DNA from: a virus
Strand: one strand, 5' to 3'
Length of the DNA: 47,430 bases
Virus record (IMG/VR): IMGVR_UViG_3300046028_000627
Span: 1-47,430 of that record
The translations under genes were made by a program, and so were the position numbers. Positions 6,673-14,529 of this stretch are shown here, piece by piece. Position 1 is the stretch's first letter; each line of letters begins with the position of its first letter. Below the pieces are notes generated by a model. It had not been told where the DNA came from, did no database searches, and saw only the letters and a list, made by a program, of their open reading frames with translations.

Positions 6673-6726
6673 GATTGATCCTTTTACAGTTACGGGGTTT
6701 CGTTTCACCCTTTCGGGCTAGCCCTC

Positions 6727-6764
6727 AGATTATCATGGATTTTGCACTTGTCAACCCACTGGGT
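6727..6764 (-). promoter_or_regulatory. Promoter of the leftward small-gene operon with palindromic operator
   Basis: On the minus strand TTGACA (6754-6749, perfect -35) and TAATCT (6732-6727) are 16 nt apart. The palindrome ACCCAGTGGGT (6754-6764) abuts the -35 box and shares its last T. A second, longer palindrome ACACCCAGTGGGTGT lies about 33 bp upstream at 6787-6801. This is the arrangement of a two-site operator, and the same palindrome is repeated through the following 500 bp. Confidence 0.7.
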
Positions 6765-7336
6765 GCAAATACTTGTCACCTATGTTACACCCAGTGGGTG
6801 TTTCTTTTGTACGTGGTGACAATTGTTCCTTTTGTCGCTGGGGGTTCATTTTGTAGTTTGCTTAATCCTTGTGCAATTTGAAAAGTATGTAATTTTCGCC
6901 TTGCCTGCGCGAAAGGGCAACTTGTCACAATCGCCCCCAAAACCCCCGTTTTAACCCGCTGGGTGCGCGGTTGCCGCTGATCCCCTAACCCACTGGGGCA
7001 TGAACCCTAACCCACTGGGTGCCGTGCCTAATCCACTGGGTGCGCGGTTTCCTCGCCCGCTTTGCCCCGGGTATCGGCACCCACTGGGTGCGGTTCCCAC
7101 TGGGTGCGCGGTTCCCACTGGGTGCACGGCGCGGCGGTATCGATGCCCGGCGCGATGGCGCGATCCACGGCGGCGCGGCGCAAAGCATAAAACGTGCCAG
7201 CGGTTCGATGGGGGCGGGTGAGGGCCGGAGCGAGGTGGGCCGTTGGCCGGGCGGTATCACAAATCCCGTGAAAATTTTTTCAAAAATCAGAAACCCAGTG
7301 GGTAAATGCTTCTACGAACCATTGACCCCACTGGGT
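6754..7336. repeat. Array of eleven ACCCA-S-TGGGT palindromes in a gene-free stretch
   Basis: Exact or one-mismatch copies start at 6754, 6789, 6954, 6988, 7010, 7031, 7079, 7095, 7113, 7293 and 7326. Each is 11 bp with arms ACCCA/TGGGT around a central C or G. Spacing is irregular, with a dense block at 7079-7123. Short open frames cross this stretch on both strands but have no ribosome sites and simply translate the repeats. I see no gene between 6673 and 7387. Exact copies also occur inside the replication gene at 24309 and 24490. Confidence 0.8.
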
Positions 7337-7350
7337 ACAGTGCAGCCACG

Positions 7351-7378
7351 TTGCACATTTCCATCACCGTGATAGACT
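7351..7378 (+). promoter_or_regulatory. Rightward promoter for the terminase module with palindrome
   Basis: TTGCAC (7351-7356) and TAGACT (7373-7378) are 16 nt apart. The palindrome ATCACCGTGAT (7363-7373) sits in the spacer. The -35 sequence, spacing and ATCAC/GTGAT arms match the leftward promoter at 458-485, suggesting a common regulator. The predicted start of transcription falls only a few bases before the ATG at 7388. Confidence 0.45.
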
Positions 7379-7387
7379 CACAGCACT

Positions 7388-7951
7388 ATGAAACAAGAGA
7401 ACACCTCGTTTGTAGGCACGGCTGTCGCCAGTGAAAATCAACTGCCCAACTGGCTGTCCGTGCCTGACCCAGAACCCCTCAGAACCTCGAAGGAGGCAAG
7501 GGCGTTGCTGCATGTCGAATATGAGCAAATCTTCGAGAGGGTCGTAGAAGACATCTACCGTGGCCGGTCCCTGCAATCGCTGATTGAGGATGACCACAGG
7601 GCCATCTCGTATGAGGACTTCCTGCGCTGGGTCAAGCGTGAACCCACCCGCCATGAACGGTTCAAAGAAGCGCAGGAGATGCGCACTGAGTTCTTGGCCG
7701 GAGAAATCCTAGAGATTGCCGATGGCGTTGAAGCAGTGGACCCCACATCGAACGATACGGTGAACAGGGACAAGCTGCGCATCGACACGCGCAAGTGGCT
7801 CATGAGCGCACACAACAAGAAACGCTACGGCGAGATCAAGCAGGTTGAACTCGGTGGCACCATCTCTATTACCGAGGCGCTGGCGCAGGCACAGGCCAGA
7901 GTGATCGAGGGTGAGGTGATCGACGTGACACCTCGACTGGAGAACGACTGA
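7388..7951 (+). CDS. Terminase small subunit (module A)
   Basis: A 187-residue protein that would recognise packaging sites and recruit the large subunit. The centre (about 50-85, DIYRGRSLQSLIEDDHRAIS, then DFLRWV) fits the helix-turn-helix of small terminases. It is followed by the typical EILEIAD and RDKLRIDTRKWLMSAHNKKRYG segments seen in small subunits that precede this type of large subunit. The stop overlaps the next start (TGATG). There is no ribosome site before 7388, and the promoter lies so close that the message might be leaderless. A later TTG (7506) after AAGGAGG is an alternative start. Confidence 0.75.
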   Translation: MKQENTSFVGTAVASENQLPNWLSVPDPEPLRTSKEARALLHVEYEQIFERVVEDIYRGRSLQSLIEDDHRAISYEDFLRWVKREPTRHERFKEAQEMRTEFLAGEILEIADGVEAVDPTSNDTVNRDKLRIDTRKWLMSAHNKKRYGEIKQVELGGTISITEALAQAQARVIEGEVIDVTPRLEND

Positions 7952-9492
7952 TGCAGAAGCCCCGGTACAGCCCAGAAGATGAGCAGACACTCATGTCGCA
8001 GCTTTGGAGTCCTGCTCTGAAGGATGACCCTGAAGCGTTTGTTTTGTTCCTGTTCCCCTGGGGGCAGAAGAACACCCCACTCGAACACTTCAAAGCCCCT
8101 CGCACATGGCAGCGCAGAGCCCTGCGCAGGATACGGGACTTTATCAAAGAGAACCGGGGGAAGATGAGCAACGACGAGTTGATCGACGCGATGCGAAGGG
8201 CTGTGTCATCGGGCCGAGGTGTGGGCAAGTCAGCACTGGTGTCGTGGCTGATCCTGTGGATGCTGACCACTCGTATTGGGTCGTCTGTGATCGTGTCGGC
8301 CAACAGCGAGAACCAGTTGCGTAAGGTCACATGGGGTGAGTTGACCAAATGGGTCACGATGGCGCTCAACGCGCACTGGTGGGAACCCACGGCCACGAGC
8401 CTGAACCCGGCCAACTGGTTGACTGATCTGGTCGAGCGTGACCTGAGGAAAGGCACCCGGTACTGGGGTGCCGAGGGTAAGCTGTGGAGCGAGGAGAACC
8501 CAGACGCCTACGCCGGTGTGCACAACATGGACGGCATGATGGTGATCTTTGACGAAGCGTCAGGTATCCCGGACAGCATCTGGTCCGTGGCTGCGGGCTT
8601 CTTTACCGAGAACATCTTGGACCGGTATTGGCTGGCGTTCAGCAACGGTCGTCGCAACACCGGGTACTTCTACGAGGCTGTGGACGGCAGCAAGCGGGAG
8701 TTCTGGGAGAGCGAGAAGATCGATGCCCGCACAGTCGAGGGCACCGACAAGACCATCTACCAGCAGATCATCAACGAGTACGGCGAGGACTCGGACGAGG
8801 CGCGGGTCGAGGTCTACGGCGACTTCCCCAAGTCGGGCCAAGACCAGTTCATCACACCACACATCGTGGACGATGCCATCAAGCGGCCCCTGTACAAAGA
8901 CATGACCGCGCCCATCATCATCGGCGTGGACCCGGCCCGGGGCGGCATGGACAGCACCGTGATCGCCGTGCGCCAAGGGCGGGACATCGTGGCGATCAAG
9001 CGGTTCAAGGGCGAGGACACCATGAGCGTAGTAGGCCACGTCATCGACGCCATCGAGGAGTACCGGCCAGCACTGACCGTAATCGACGAGGGTGGTCTGG
9101 GCTACGGCATCCTTGACAGATTGACCGAGCAGAAGTACAAAGTGCGCGGGGTCAACTTTGGCTGGAAGGCCAAGAACCCGACGATGTGGGGTAACAAGCG
9201 GGCTGAGATTTGGGGTGCGATGCGCGACTGGCTCAAGACCGCCAGCATCCCGCAGGACAGGATGCTCAAGTCCGACCTGATCGGCCCGATGAAGAAGCCC
9301 AACTCGGCTGGCACCATCTTTTTGGAAGGCAAGAAAGAGATGAAAGCGCGTGGAGTTGCATCACCCGATGCGGCTGACGCCATTGCCGTGACCTTTGCGT
9401 ACCCTGTGGCACATCGGGAGTACAATGAGCGAACAAATACCCGGCGCAACGCTCAAAACGGTGCTGCCCTTACTTCATGGATGGGTTCGTAA
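7951..9492 (+). CDS. Terminase large subunit (module A)
   Basis: A 513-residue DNA-packaging motor ATPase and nuclease. Walker A is GRGVGKS at 88-94. Walker B is MVIFDEAS at about 197-204, followed by the usual coupling region. The RNase-H-like nuclease starts with IIGVDPARGG at about 323, continues with TVIDEGGLGYG at about 375, and ends with PDAADAIAV near 470, giving the three acidic metal ligands. Length is normal for phage terminases. It is not closely similar to the second large terminase in the window (29307-30533), which is of the PBSX type, so the two are from different lineages. It starts one base inside the small-subunit stop. Confidence 0.9.
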   Translation: MQKPRYSPEDEQTLMSQLWSPALKDDPEAFVLFLFPWGQKNTPLEHFKAPRTWQRRALRRIRDFIKENRGKMSNDELIDAMRRAVSSGRGVGKSALVSWLILWMLTTRIGSSVIVSANSENQLRKVTWGELTKWVTMALNAHWWEPTATSLNPANWLTDLVERDLRKGTRYWGAEGKLWSEENPDAYAGVHNMDGMMVIFDEASGIPDSIWSVAAGFFTENILDRYWLAFSNGRRNTGYFYEAVDGSKREFWESEKIDARTVEGTDKTIYQQIINEYGEDSDEARVEVYGDFPKSGQDQFITPHIVDDAIKRPLYKDMTAPIIIGVDPARGGMDSTVIAVRQGRDIVAIKRFKGEDTMSVVGHVIDAIEEYRPALTVIDEGGLGYGILDRLTEQKYKVRGVNFGWKAKNPTMWGNKRAEIWGAMRDWLKTASIPQDRMLKSDLIGPMKKPNSAGTIFLEGKKEMKARGVASPDAADAIAVTFAYPVAHREYNERTNTRRNAQNGAALTSWMGS

Positions 9493-9645
9493 ATGCCACT
9501 CGTCAAATCACCCTCAAAAGAGGCATTTCGCAAGAATGTCAAGGCCGAAGTGTCTGCGGGTAAACCCGTAAAGCAGGCAGTTGCGATTGCCTACTCCGTC
9601 AAGCGTGAAGCTGCCAAAAAACCAACAATGAAGACCAAAAAATGA
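9493..9645 (+). CDS. Small Lys-rich phage protein (KxSGKPxKQAVAIA family)
   Basis: A 50-residue basic protein with the core FRKNVKAEVSAGKPVKQAVA and a Lys-rich tail. The same core, with matched spacing, appears in the protein at 35500-35664 of module B. Small proteins with this core are common in phage structural regions, and I know no function for them. The ATG follows the terminase stop by no gap (TAAATG), and its stop overlaps the start of the GroES-like gene. Confidence 0.75.
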   Translation: MPLVKSPSKEAFRKNVKAEVSAGKPVKQAVAIAYSVKREAAKKPTMKTKK

Positions 9646-9890
9646 GCCTCCAAGCCCTGCAAGACTGCCTGATCGTCCGCCCCGACATGGAAAAACATGA
9701 GCTTTTCATCCTGTTGCGCGACAAACAAACTGGCACGGGTGTGGTAATCTCCGTTGGGCCTGAAGCCAAGGACGTGAAAGTCGGCGACAAAGTGCTATTT
9801 GGTGATTCCATCGGCCAAGACCTAAAATACGAGGGTGACAACCTTCTGGTCATGAGGGAATCACACACCCTCGGAGTATTTGACGCATGA
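9642..9890 (+). CDS. GroES-like co-chaperonin
   Basis: An 82-residue protein with the GroES beta-barrel pattern: LQDCLIVRPD (6-15), GTGVVISVGPEAKDVKVGDK (31-50), VLFGDS, DLKYEGDNLLVMRES and a final LGVFD. In cells GroES caps GroEL. Phage versions such as T4 Gp31 redirect the host chaperonin to fold capsid proteins. This one is shorter than the bacterial protein (about 97 residues), and the mobile loop is reduced to the short segment around FILLRDKQT (22-30), where FILL could replace the GroEL-contacting IVL. No GroEL gene is present. It overlaps both neighbours by a few bases, tying it to terminase and portal expression. Confidence 0.8.
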   Translation: MSLQALQDCLIVRPDMEKHELFILLRDKQTGTGVVISVGPEAKDVKVGDKVLFGDSIGQDLKYEGDNLLVMRESHTLGVFDA

Positions 9891-12085
9891 AAGACACCAC
9901 CGGAATCGTAGCCGCAGCAAATGTGGCAAAAAACGGACCGAACCCGTCAAAAGGCGGTTCCGAGGAGATCCTGACTGTTGCCCGTTCACGTTTGAACACA
10001 GCAATGACTGCGTTTTCCGAGACTCGGGAAGACGAACTCGACGACTTGCGGTTCTACGCAGGCTCTCCAGACAACCAGTGGCAGTGGCCCGCTGATGTGC
10101 TCCAGACCCGTGGTTCTTTGCAGGGTCAAACGATCAATGCCCGTCCTTGCCTGACCATCAACAAGCTACCGCAGCACGTTCACCAAGTGACGAACGAGCA
10201 GCGCATGAACCGTCCTGGCATCAAGGTGATCCCGGCTGACGACAAGGCCGATGTGGACATGGCAGACGTGTTCAACGGCGTGATTCGCCACATCGAGTAC
10301 ATCTCGGACGCTGACGTGGCCTACGACACCGCCTGCGAGAACCAAGTGTCTTACGGCGAAGGTTACATTCGGGTCTTGACCGAGTATTGCGACGACAAGT
10401 CGTTCGATCAGGACATCAAGATCGGGCGCATTCGCAACAGTTTCAGCGTCTACATGGACCCCTTGATCCAAGACCCCGCAGGCGCAGACGCCCGCTGGTG
10501 CTTCATCACGGAAGACATCCCCAAGGCTGAATACGAGCGTTTGTACCCCGATGCAGCGCCTATCAGCACCCTCATGAGCCTTGGCGTGGGCGATCAGTCC
10601 ATTGCACAGTGGATCGGTGAAAACACCATTCGCATCGCCGAGTATTTCTACATCGAGTACGAGAAGCACACGCTCAACCTGTACCCCGGCAACCAGACTG
10701 CATTCAGCGGTACGCCCGAGGACAAGATGCTGCGCGAGATGTTCGGCAAGCCGATTCGCAGCCGCCAAGCTGACCGCAAAAAGGTCAAGTGGTGCAAGAT
10801 CAACGGCTACGACATCCTTGAGGAACGCGATTGGGCTGGTTCCTACATCCCCGTGGTGCGCGTGGTCGGCAACGAGTTTGAGGTTGACGGCCAGATGTAC
10901 GTGTCGGGCTTGGTGCGCAACGCCAAGGATGCCCAGCGCATGTACAACTACTGGGTGTCGCAGGAAGCTGAGATGCTGGCGCTGGCTCCCAAAGCCCCGT
11001 TCATCGGGTACGGCGGTCAGTTTGAAGGCTACGAGCAGCAGTGGAAGACTGCCAACACAAACAACTGGCCTTACCTTGAGGTCAATCCAGACGTTACAGA
11101 CGGCCAAGGCGCTGTGTTGCCACTACCCCAGCGGGCACAGCCTCCAATGGCTTCCAGCGGCCTGCTGCAAGCCAAGGCGGGTGCTGCCGAGGACATCAAG
11201 TCGGCCACCGGTCAGTACAACGCATCGCTGGGGATGACCAGCAACGAGCGTTCGGGTAAAGCCATTCTTGCGCGTCAGCGCGAAGGCGACATCGGCACCT
11301 ACCACTACGTTGACAACTTGGCCCGTGCGATCCGTCACATTGGTCGTCAACTCGTGGACCTGATCCCCAAGATTTACGACACCGAGCGCATTGCCCGCAT
11401 CATTGGCGAGGATGGTGAGCCATCGACCGTCAAGATGAACCCAGGGCAGCAAGAGCCGGTCAAGCGGATCGTGGACCAAGAAGGCGTGTTGATCGAGAAG
11501 ATCTACAACCCCGGCGTTGGCAAGTACGATGTGCGCGTGATTACCGGTCCTGGCTACGCCACCAAGCGTCAGGAAGCCTTGGAGAGCATGGCCCAGTTGC
11601 TGCAAGGCAACCCACAGTTGTGGCAAGTGGCTGGCGACCTGTTTGTCAAGAACATGGACTGGCCCGGTGCCCAAGACCTTGCCAAGCGGTTCAAAAAGAC
11701 CATCGACCCCAAAGTGCTGGCCGATGATGACGATCCAGCCTTGGCCGCTGCCAACCAGCAGATGCAGGCCATGCAAGCTGAGATGGAAAACATGTTCCAG
11801 ATGTTGCAAAACGTCAACCAGAGCATGGAAGTCCGTGATTTGGAAATCAAGGAACAGGCCAACCAGATCAAAGCATTCGATGCTGAGACTAAGCGTATCA
11901 GCGCCGTGCAGGCTGGTATGACTGAGCAGCAGATTCAAGACATCGCTATGGGTGTTGTGGCGGCTGCGATGGAAAGCAACGACAATATGGTCATGATGAA
12001 TGAGCAGCGTCAGATGCCTGAGATGCAGCCAGAGATGCAGCCCGAGATGATGCCACCTCAAGGAGAGATGAATGAAATGCGCTGA
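9887..12085 (+). CDS. P22-type portal protein (module A)
   Basis: A 732-residue portal that would form the dodecameric ring through which DNA enters and leaves the head. The family is shown by DDLRFYAGSPDNQWQWP near residue 50, CLTINKLPQHVHQVTNEQRM near 88, QVSYGEGYIRVLTEY, and GLLQAKAGAAEDIKSATGQY with the following SNERSGKAI. The C-terminal 150 residues are a Gln/Met-rich coiled coil ending in repeated MPEMQPEMQPEM, like the barrel and tail of P22 portals. It overlaps the GroES-like gene by 4 nt (ATGA). It belongs to a different subfamily from the portal at 30558. Confidence 0.88.
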   Translation: MKDTTGIVAAANVAKNGPNPSKGGSEEILTVARSRLNTAMTAFSETREDELDDLRFYAGSPDNQWQWPADVLQTRGSLQGQTINARPCLTINKLPQHVHQVTNEQRMNRPGIKVIPADDKADVDMADVFNGVIRHIEYISDADVAYDTACENQVSYGEGYIRVLTEYCDDKSFDQDIKIGRIRNSFSVYMDPLIQDPAGADARWCFITEDIPKAEYERLYPDAAPISTLMSLGVGDQSIAQWIGENTIRIAEYFYIEYEKHTLNLYPGNQTAFSGTPEDKMLREMFGKPIRSRQADRKKVKWCKINGYDILEERDWAGSYIPVVRVVGNEFEVDGQMYVSGLVRNAKDAQRMYNYWVSQEAEMLALAPKAPFIGYGGQFEGYEQQWKTANTNNWPYLEVNPDVTDGQGAVLPLPQRAQPPMASSGLLQAKAGAAEDIKSATGQYNASLGMTSNERSGKAILARQREGDIGTYHYVDNLARAIRHIGRQLVDLIPKIYDTERIARIIGEDGEPSTVKMNPGQQEPVKRIVDQEGVLIEKIYNPGVGKYDVRVITGPGYATKRQEALESMAQLLQGNPQLWQVAGDLFVKNMDWPGAQDLAKRFKKTIDPKVLADDDDPALAAANQQMQAMQAEMENMFQMLQNVNQSMEVRDLEIKEQANQIKAFDAETKRISAVQAGMTEQQIQDIAMGVVAAAMESNDNMVMMNEQRQMPEMQPEMQPEMMPPQGEMNEMR

Positions 12086-12434
12086 TTTTGTAGGCGAACT
12101 GTTCTTGGCCCGCGACGTGGCCCATTCGGTTCACCTGAACACCCGCAGCTTCTCTAAGCACTCGGCGCTGAACACGTTCTACGACGAAGTGATCGACTTG
12201 GCCGACAAATTTGCCGAGGCGTACCAAGGCCGTCATGGTCTAATTGGTCCCATTAGCTTGATGAGCGCCAAGAAGACCACAAACATCATTGAGTTTCTGG
12301 AGCAGTCCCTCAAAGACATTGAGGACATGCGGTACGAGGTGGTAGAGAAGACCGACAGCCCGATCCAGAACATCATTGACGAAATCGTCGGGCTTTACTT
12401 GTCCACCCTGTACAAGTTAAAATTCCTCGCATAA
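12072..12434 (+). CDS. Conserved phage protein (DUF5856-like)
   Basis: A 120-residue, wholly helical protein with FLARDVAHSVHLNTRSFSKH, ALNTFYDEVIDLADKFAEAY and QGRHGLIGPIS. From memory this fits a phage family listed as DUF5856, whose function is unknown. The spacing of acidic and His residues on long helices recalls ferritin-like four-helix bundles, but that is only an impression. The start overlaps the portal end by 14 nt and has AGGAGA six bases upstream. Confidence 0.65.
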   Translation: MKCADFVGELFLARDVAHSVHLNTRSFSKHSALNTFYDEVIDLADKFAEAYQGRHGLIGPISLMSAKKTTNIIEFLEQSLKDIEDMRYEVVEKTDSPIQNIIDEIVGLYLSTLYKLKFLA

Positions 12435-12445
12435 GGACGCACATC

Positions 12446-14518
12446 ATGGCCGTGACTCTTTCGCTGTTTGCTGGTGCAGGCGCTCAATTTTTTGACAACA
12501 ATGGCAACGTGTTGTCCGGTGGCAAGATTTACACGTATCAAGCAGGTACAACTACTCCGCTGGCCGTGTACACATCAAACGCCGAGTCTGCTTTTCACAC
12601 CAACCCGATTATTTTGGATTCTGCCGGTCGTGTGCCTAGCGGCGGCGAAATTTGGTTGCAGCTTGGAATCGGGTACAAGTTTGTGCTTAGAACATCAACA
12701 GATGTTTTGATTGCCACATACGACAACATCCCATCATCCGCGCAGCCGCCAGCCGCCAATGATGCCGATTCCATCATGTACGAGCAGGGCTACACCGTTA
12801 CGGCGGGTAGCTTTGTTGTAGGAAAAATTTACCGGATTGCGTCTGTTGGTACAACCGATTTCACCTTGATTGGTGCGACAAATAACACAGTCGGCACCCA
12901 CTTCATTGCAACAGGTGTGGGTACTGGCACAGGTACAGCAGAACTATCCCAGACTGTCGAAACCAAACTCCGCGAAACCGTCAGCGTCAAGGACTTTGGT
13001 GCTGTTGGTGATGGCGTTGCGGATGACACTGTTGAAATTCAAGCAGCACTTGACAGCGGCGCTGATGCTGTTTATTTCCCCTCTGGAACATACAACATTT
13101 CAGCCTCGCTAGACGTATCAAGCAATACCGCTATTTACGGGGATTCGTTTACGTCAATCGTGGAATCAACCACATCGGATTTTTACTTATTTGAAATTCC
13201 AAACGGTTCTAGCAACATTTCATTTAACGGCATTGATTTTGTCGGTGCTGCAACTGCCTCACAAGCAACTCCGCAGTGGGCTATCTACTCTGACACAGTT
13301 GACGCTTCAACTGATGTATCCATCACAGACTGCCGATTTCGTTACGTCAACAACGCAGTTGCGTTCGGCAACGGTACTCGCTACCGAGTTCAAAATTGCG
13401 TGTTTGAACACATCATGGGGGTTAATCCTGCATCACCCAGTACCGCTGGCAATGGTTACGGCGTAGCCAGCTTTGGGGCTTCTGGAGGCTACCATACCGT
13501 TTCCAGCAATCAGTTTATCGGAGCAGTAGGTGAGGGTCGCCATGCTGTGTACTTCACCAACGGCACATCATATTCTCAAATCACAAACAATAACATTCGG
13601 GACTTTAACGAAATAAATATTAGTGTTCGTGCCGAATCACCGCAACCGGGAGTTATTGGAAACATCGTCAGCGGCAACACCTGTATCGGTGGCGGCACTT
13701 CGACTACTGCCGAAAGTGGTTGTATTTCTATTTCAGGAGTGGCCAAATACAATACAATTTCAAACAACATTGTTGGTAATTTTGACAATGATGGAATTGT
13801 AATTTCACACCAAAGCCAAGGCGCAAATTGTTTGCGAAATTACGTCAGCAACAACTACGTGTTTTTGTGCGGGTTATCGGGAATTGTTGTGACAGGTTCA
13901 CCCCAAACCGATGTTGTTGGAAACAGATTTTTTAATTGTTCGCAAAATTCTTCTGGTGTTTCATCTGGTATCACTATTGGATCGCAGGGTTCAGGCGGGT
14001 CTGGTTTTGCAATAGACCCTGCTGATTGTAATTTCATTAGCAACTTTGTGACTGGCGCAGATAACAGATTTGCTTTTAGAATTCTCGCTTCCGTACCGGT
14101 TCCGACTAACACCAACATTGTGGCGAATACATTCAATATTGGTACGACACCCGATTTTGCTGTTTCGCTAAACATGGACGTAGGTGTTGTTCCAAATTAT
14201 GCTTTTAACATTACCGATCAAGCTGACGCTAGTGGTTTTTCTGACATTAAGCAAACAATGTCACGATCTGGCACGTTTGACTTTGCGAGCATTCCAGCAA
14301 ACACCACTGCGGAATTAACACGCGCAATCACTGGTGTAACGACAACAGGTTGGGTAGTGGTTGCATCGCCAGAAGGCGGTGTGATCGAGTCCGGACTTGT
14401 TTGGAGCGCGTATGTCAGTGCGGCAAACACGGTGACTTTGCGGATTGCTAACGTAACAACCAGTGCAATCAACCCCGCATCTTGCGTTTGGCGGTTTGAT
14501 TGCTTCAGACATGGTTAA
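12446..14518 (+). CDS. Tailspike with right-handed beta-helix (first copy, complete)
   Basis: A 690-residue receptor-binding and probably polysaccharide-cleaving tailspike. Residues 1-105 are an adapter domain (LSLFAGAGAQFFDNNGNVLS and onward), different from the P22 type. Residues about 120-165 carry a small repeat motif (VGKIYRIASVGTTDFTLIGA) common in phage structural proteins. From about 180 (VSVKDFGAVGDG) begins a pectate-lyase-3-like beta-helix with many Asn-rich turns (ISNN, VSNN, ITNN), to about residue 560, then a C-terminal beta domain. DNA from about 12975 to 13967 is nearly the same as 46437-47430 in the second tailspike. AT content is higher than in the portal gene. Confidence 0.85.
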   Translation: MAVTLSLFAGAGAQFFDNNGNVLSGGKIYTYQAGTTTPLAVYTSNAESAFHTNPIILDSAGRVPSGGEIWLQLGIGYKFVLRTSTDVLIATYDNIPSSAQPPAANDADSIMYEQGYTVTAGSFVVGKIYRIASVGTTDFTLIGATNNTVGTHFIATGVGTGTGTAELSQTVETKLRETVSVKDFGAVGDGVADDTVEIQAALDSGADAVYFPSGTYNISASLDVSSNTAIYGDSFTSIVESTTSDFYLFEIPNGSSNISFNGIDFVGAATASQATPQWAIYSDTVDASTDVSITDCRFRYVNNAVAFGNGTRYRVQNCVFEHIMGVNPASPSTAGNGYGVASFGASGGYHTVSSNQFIGAVGEGRHAVYFTNGTSYSQITNNNIRDFNEINISVRAESPQPGVIGNIVSGNTCIGGGTSTTAESGCISISGVAKYNTISNNIVGNFDNDGIVISHQSQGANCLRNYVSNNYVFLCGLSGIVVTGSPQTDVVGNRFFNCSQNSSGVSSGITIGSQGSGGSGFAIDPADCNFISNFVTGADNRFAFRILASVPVPTNTNIVANTFNIGTTPDFAVSLNMDVGVVPNYAFNITDQADASGFSDIKQTMSRSGTFDFASIPANTTAELTRAITGVTTTGWVVVASPEGGVIESGLVWSAYVSAANTVTLRIANVTTSAINPASCVWRFDCFRHG

Positions 14519-14529
14519 AGGATAAAAAT

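Larger units (their letters stand above)
5150..6697 (-). repeat. Five copies of a stop-to-start intergenic leader
   Basis: On the minus strand the sequence TAACC(C)GTAACC(C)GTAAAAGGATCAATCATG precedes five genes, with copies at 5150-5180, 5988-6019, 6154-6185, 6425-6454 and 6670-6697. In three copies the leading TAA is the stop codon of the gene upstream, so the unit spans exactly from one stop to the next start. It holds two or three CCGTAA words and the ribosome site AAGGA. The feature span covers the whole family including the genes between copies. Confidence 0.85.

Noticed and set aside
7081-7125. Possible CRISPR array
   Set aside because: The repeats are 11-bp palindromes at irregular 16-18-bp and larger spacing with no true spacers, and no cas genes are present.
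6985-7372. Overlapping open frames on both strands in the palindrome region
   Set aside because: They encode repeats of WV/HWVR-like words that simply translate the palindrome. They have no ribosome sites and no known family.
8230-9116. Long open frames opposite and offset to the module A terminase
   Set aside because: High GC content opens all frames there. The terminase frame carries Walker and nuclease motifs and the others do not.
10166-11107. Long leftward open frames opposite the module A portal
   Set aside because: They are His/Val/Leu-rich antisense translations of the portal gene, with no ribosome site or family pattern.
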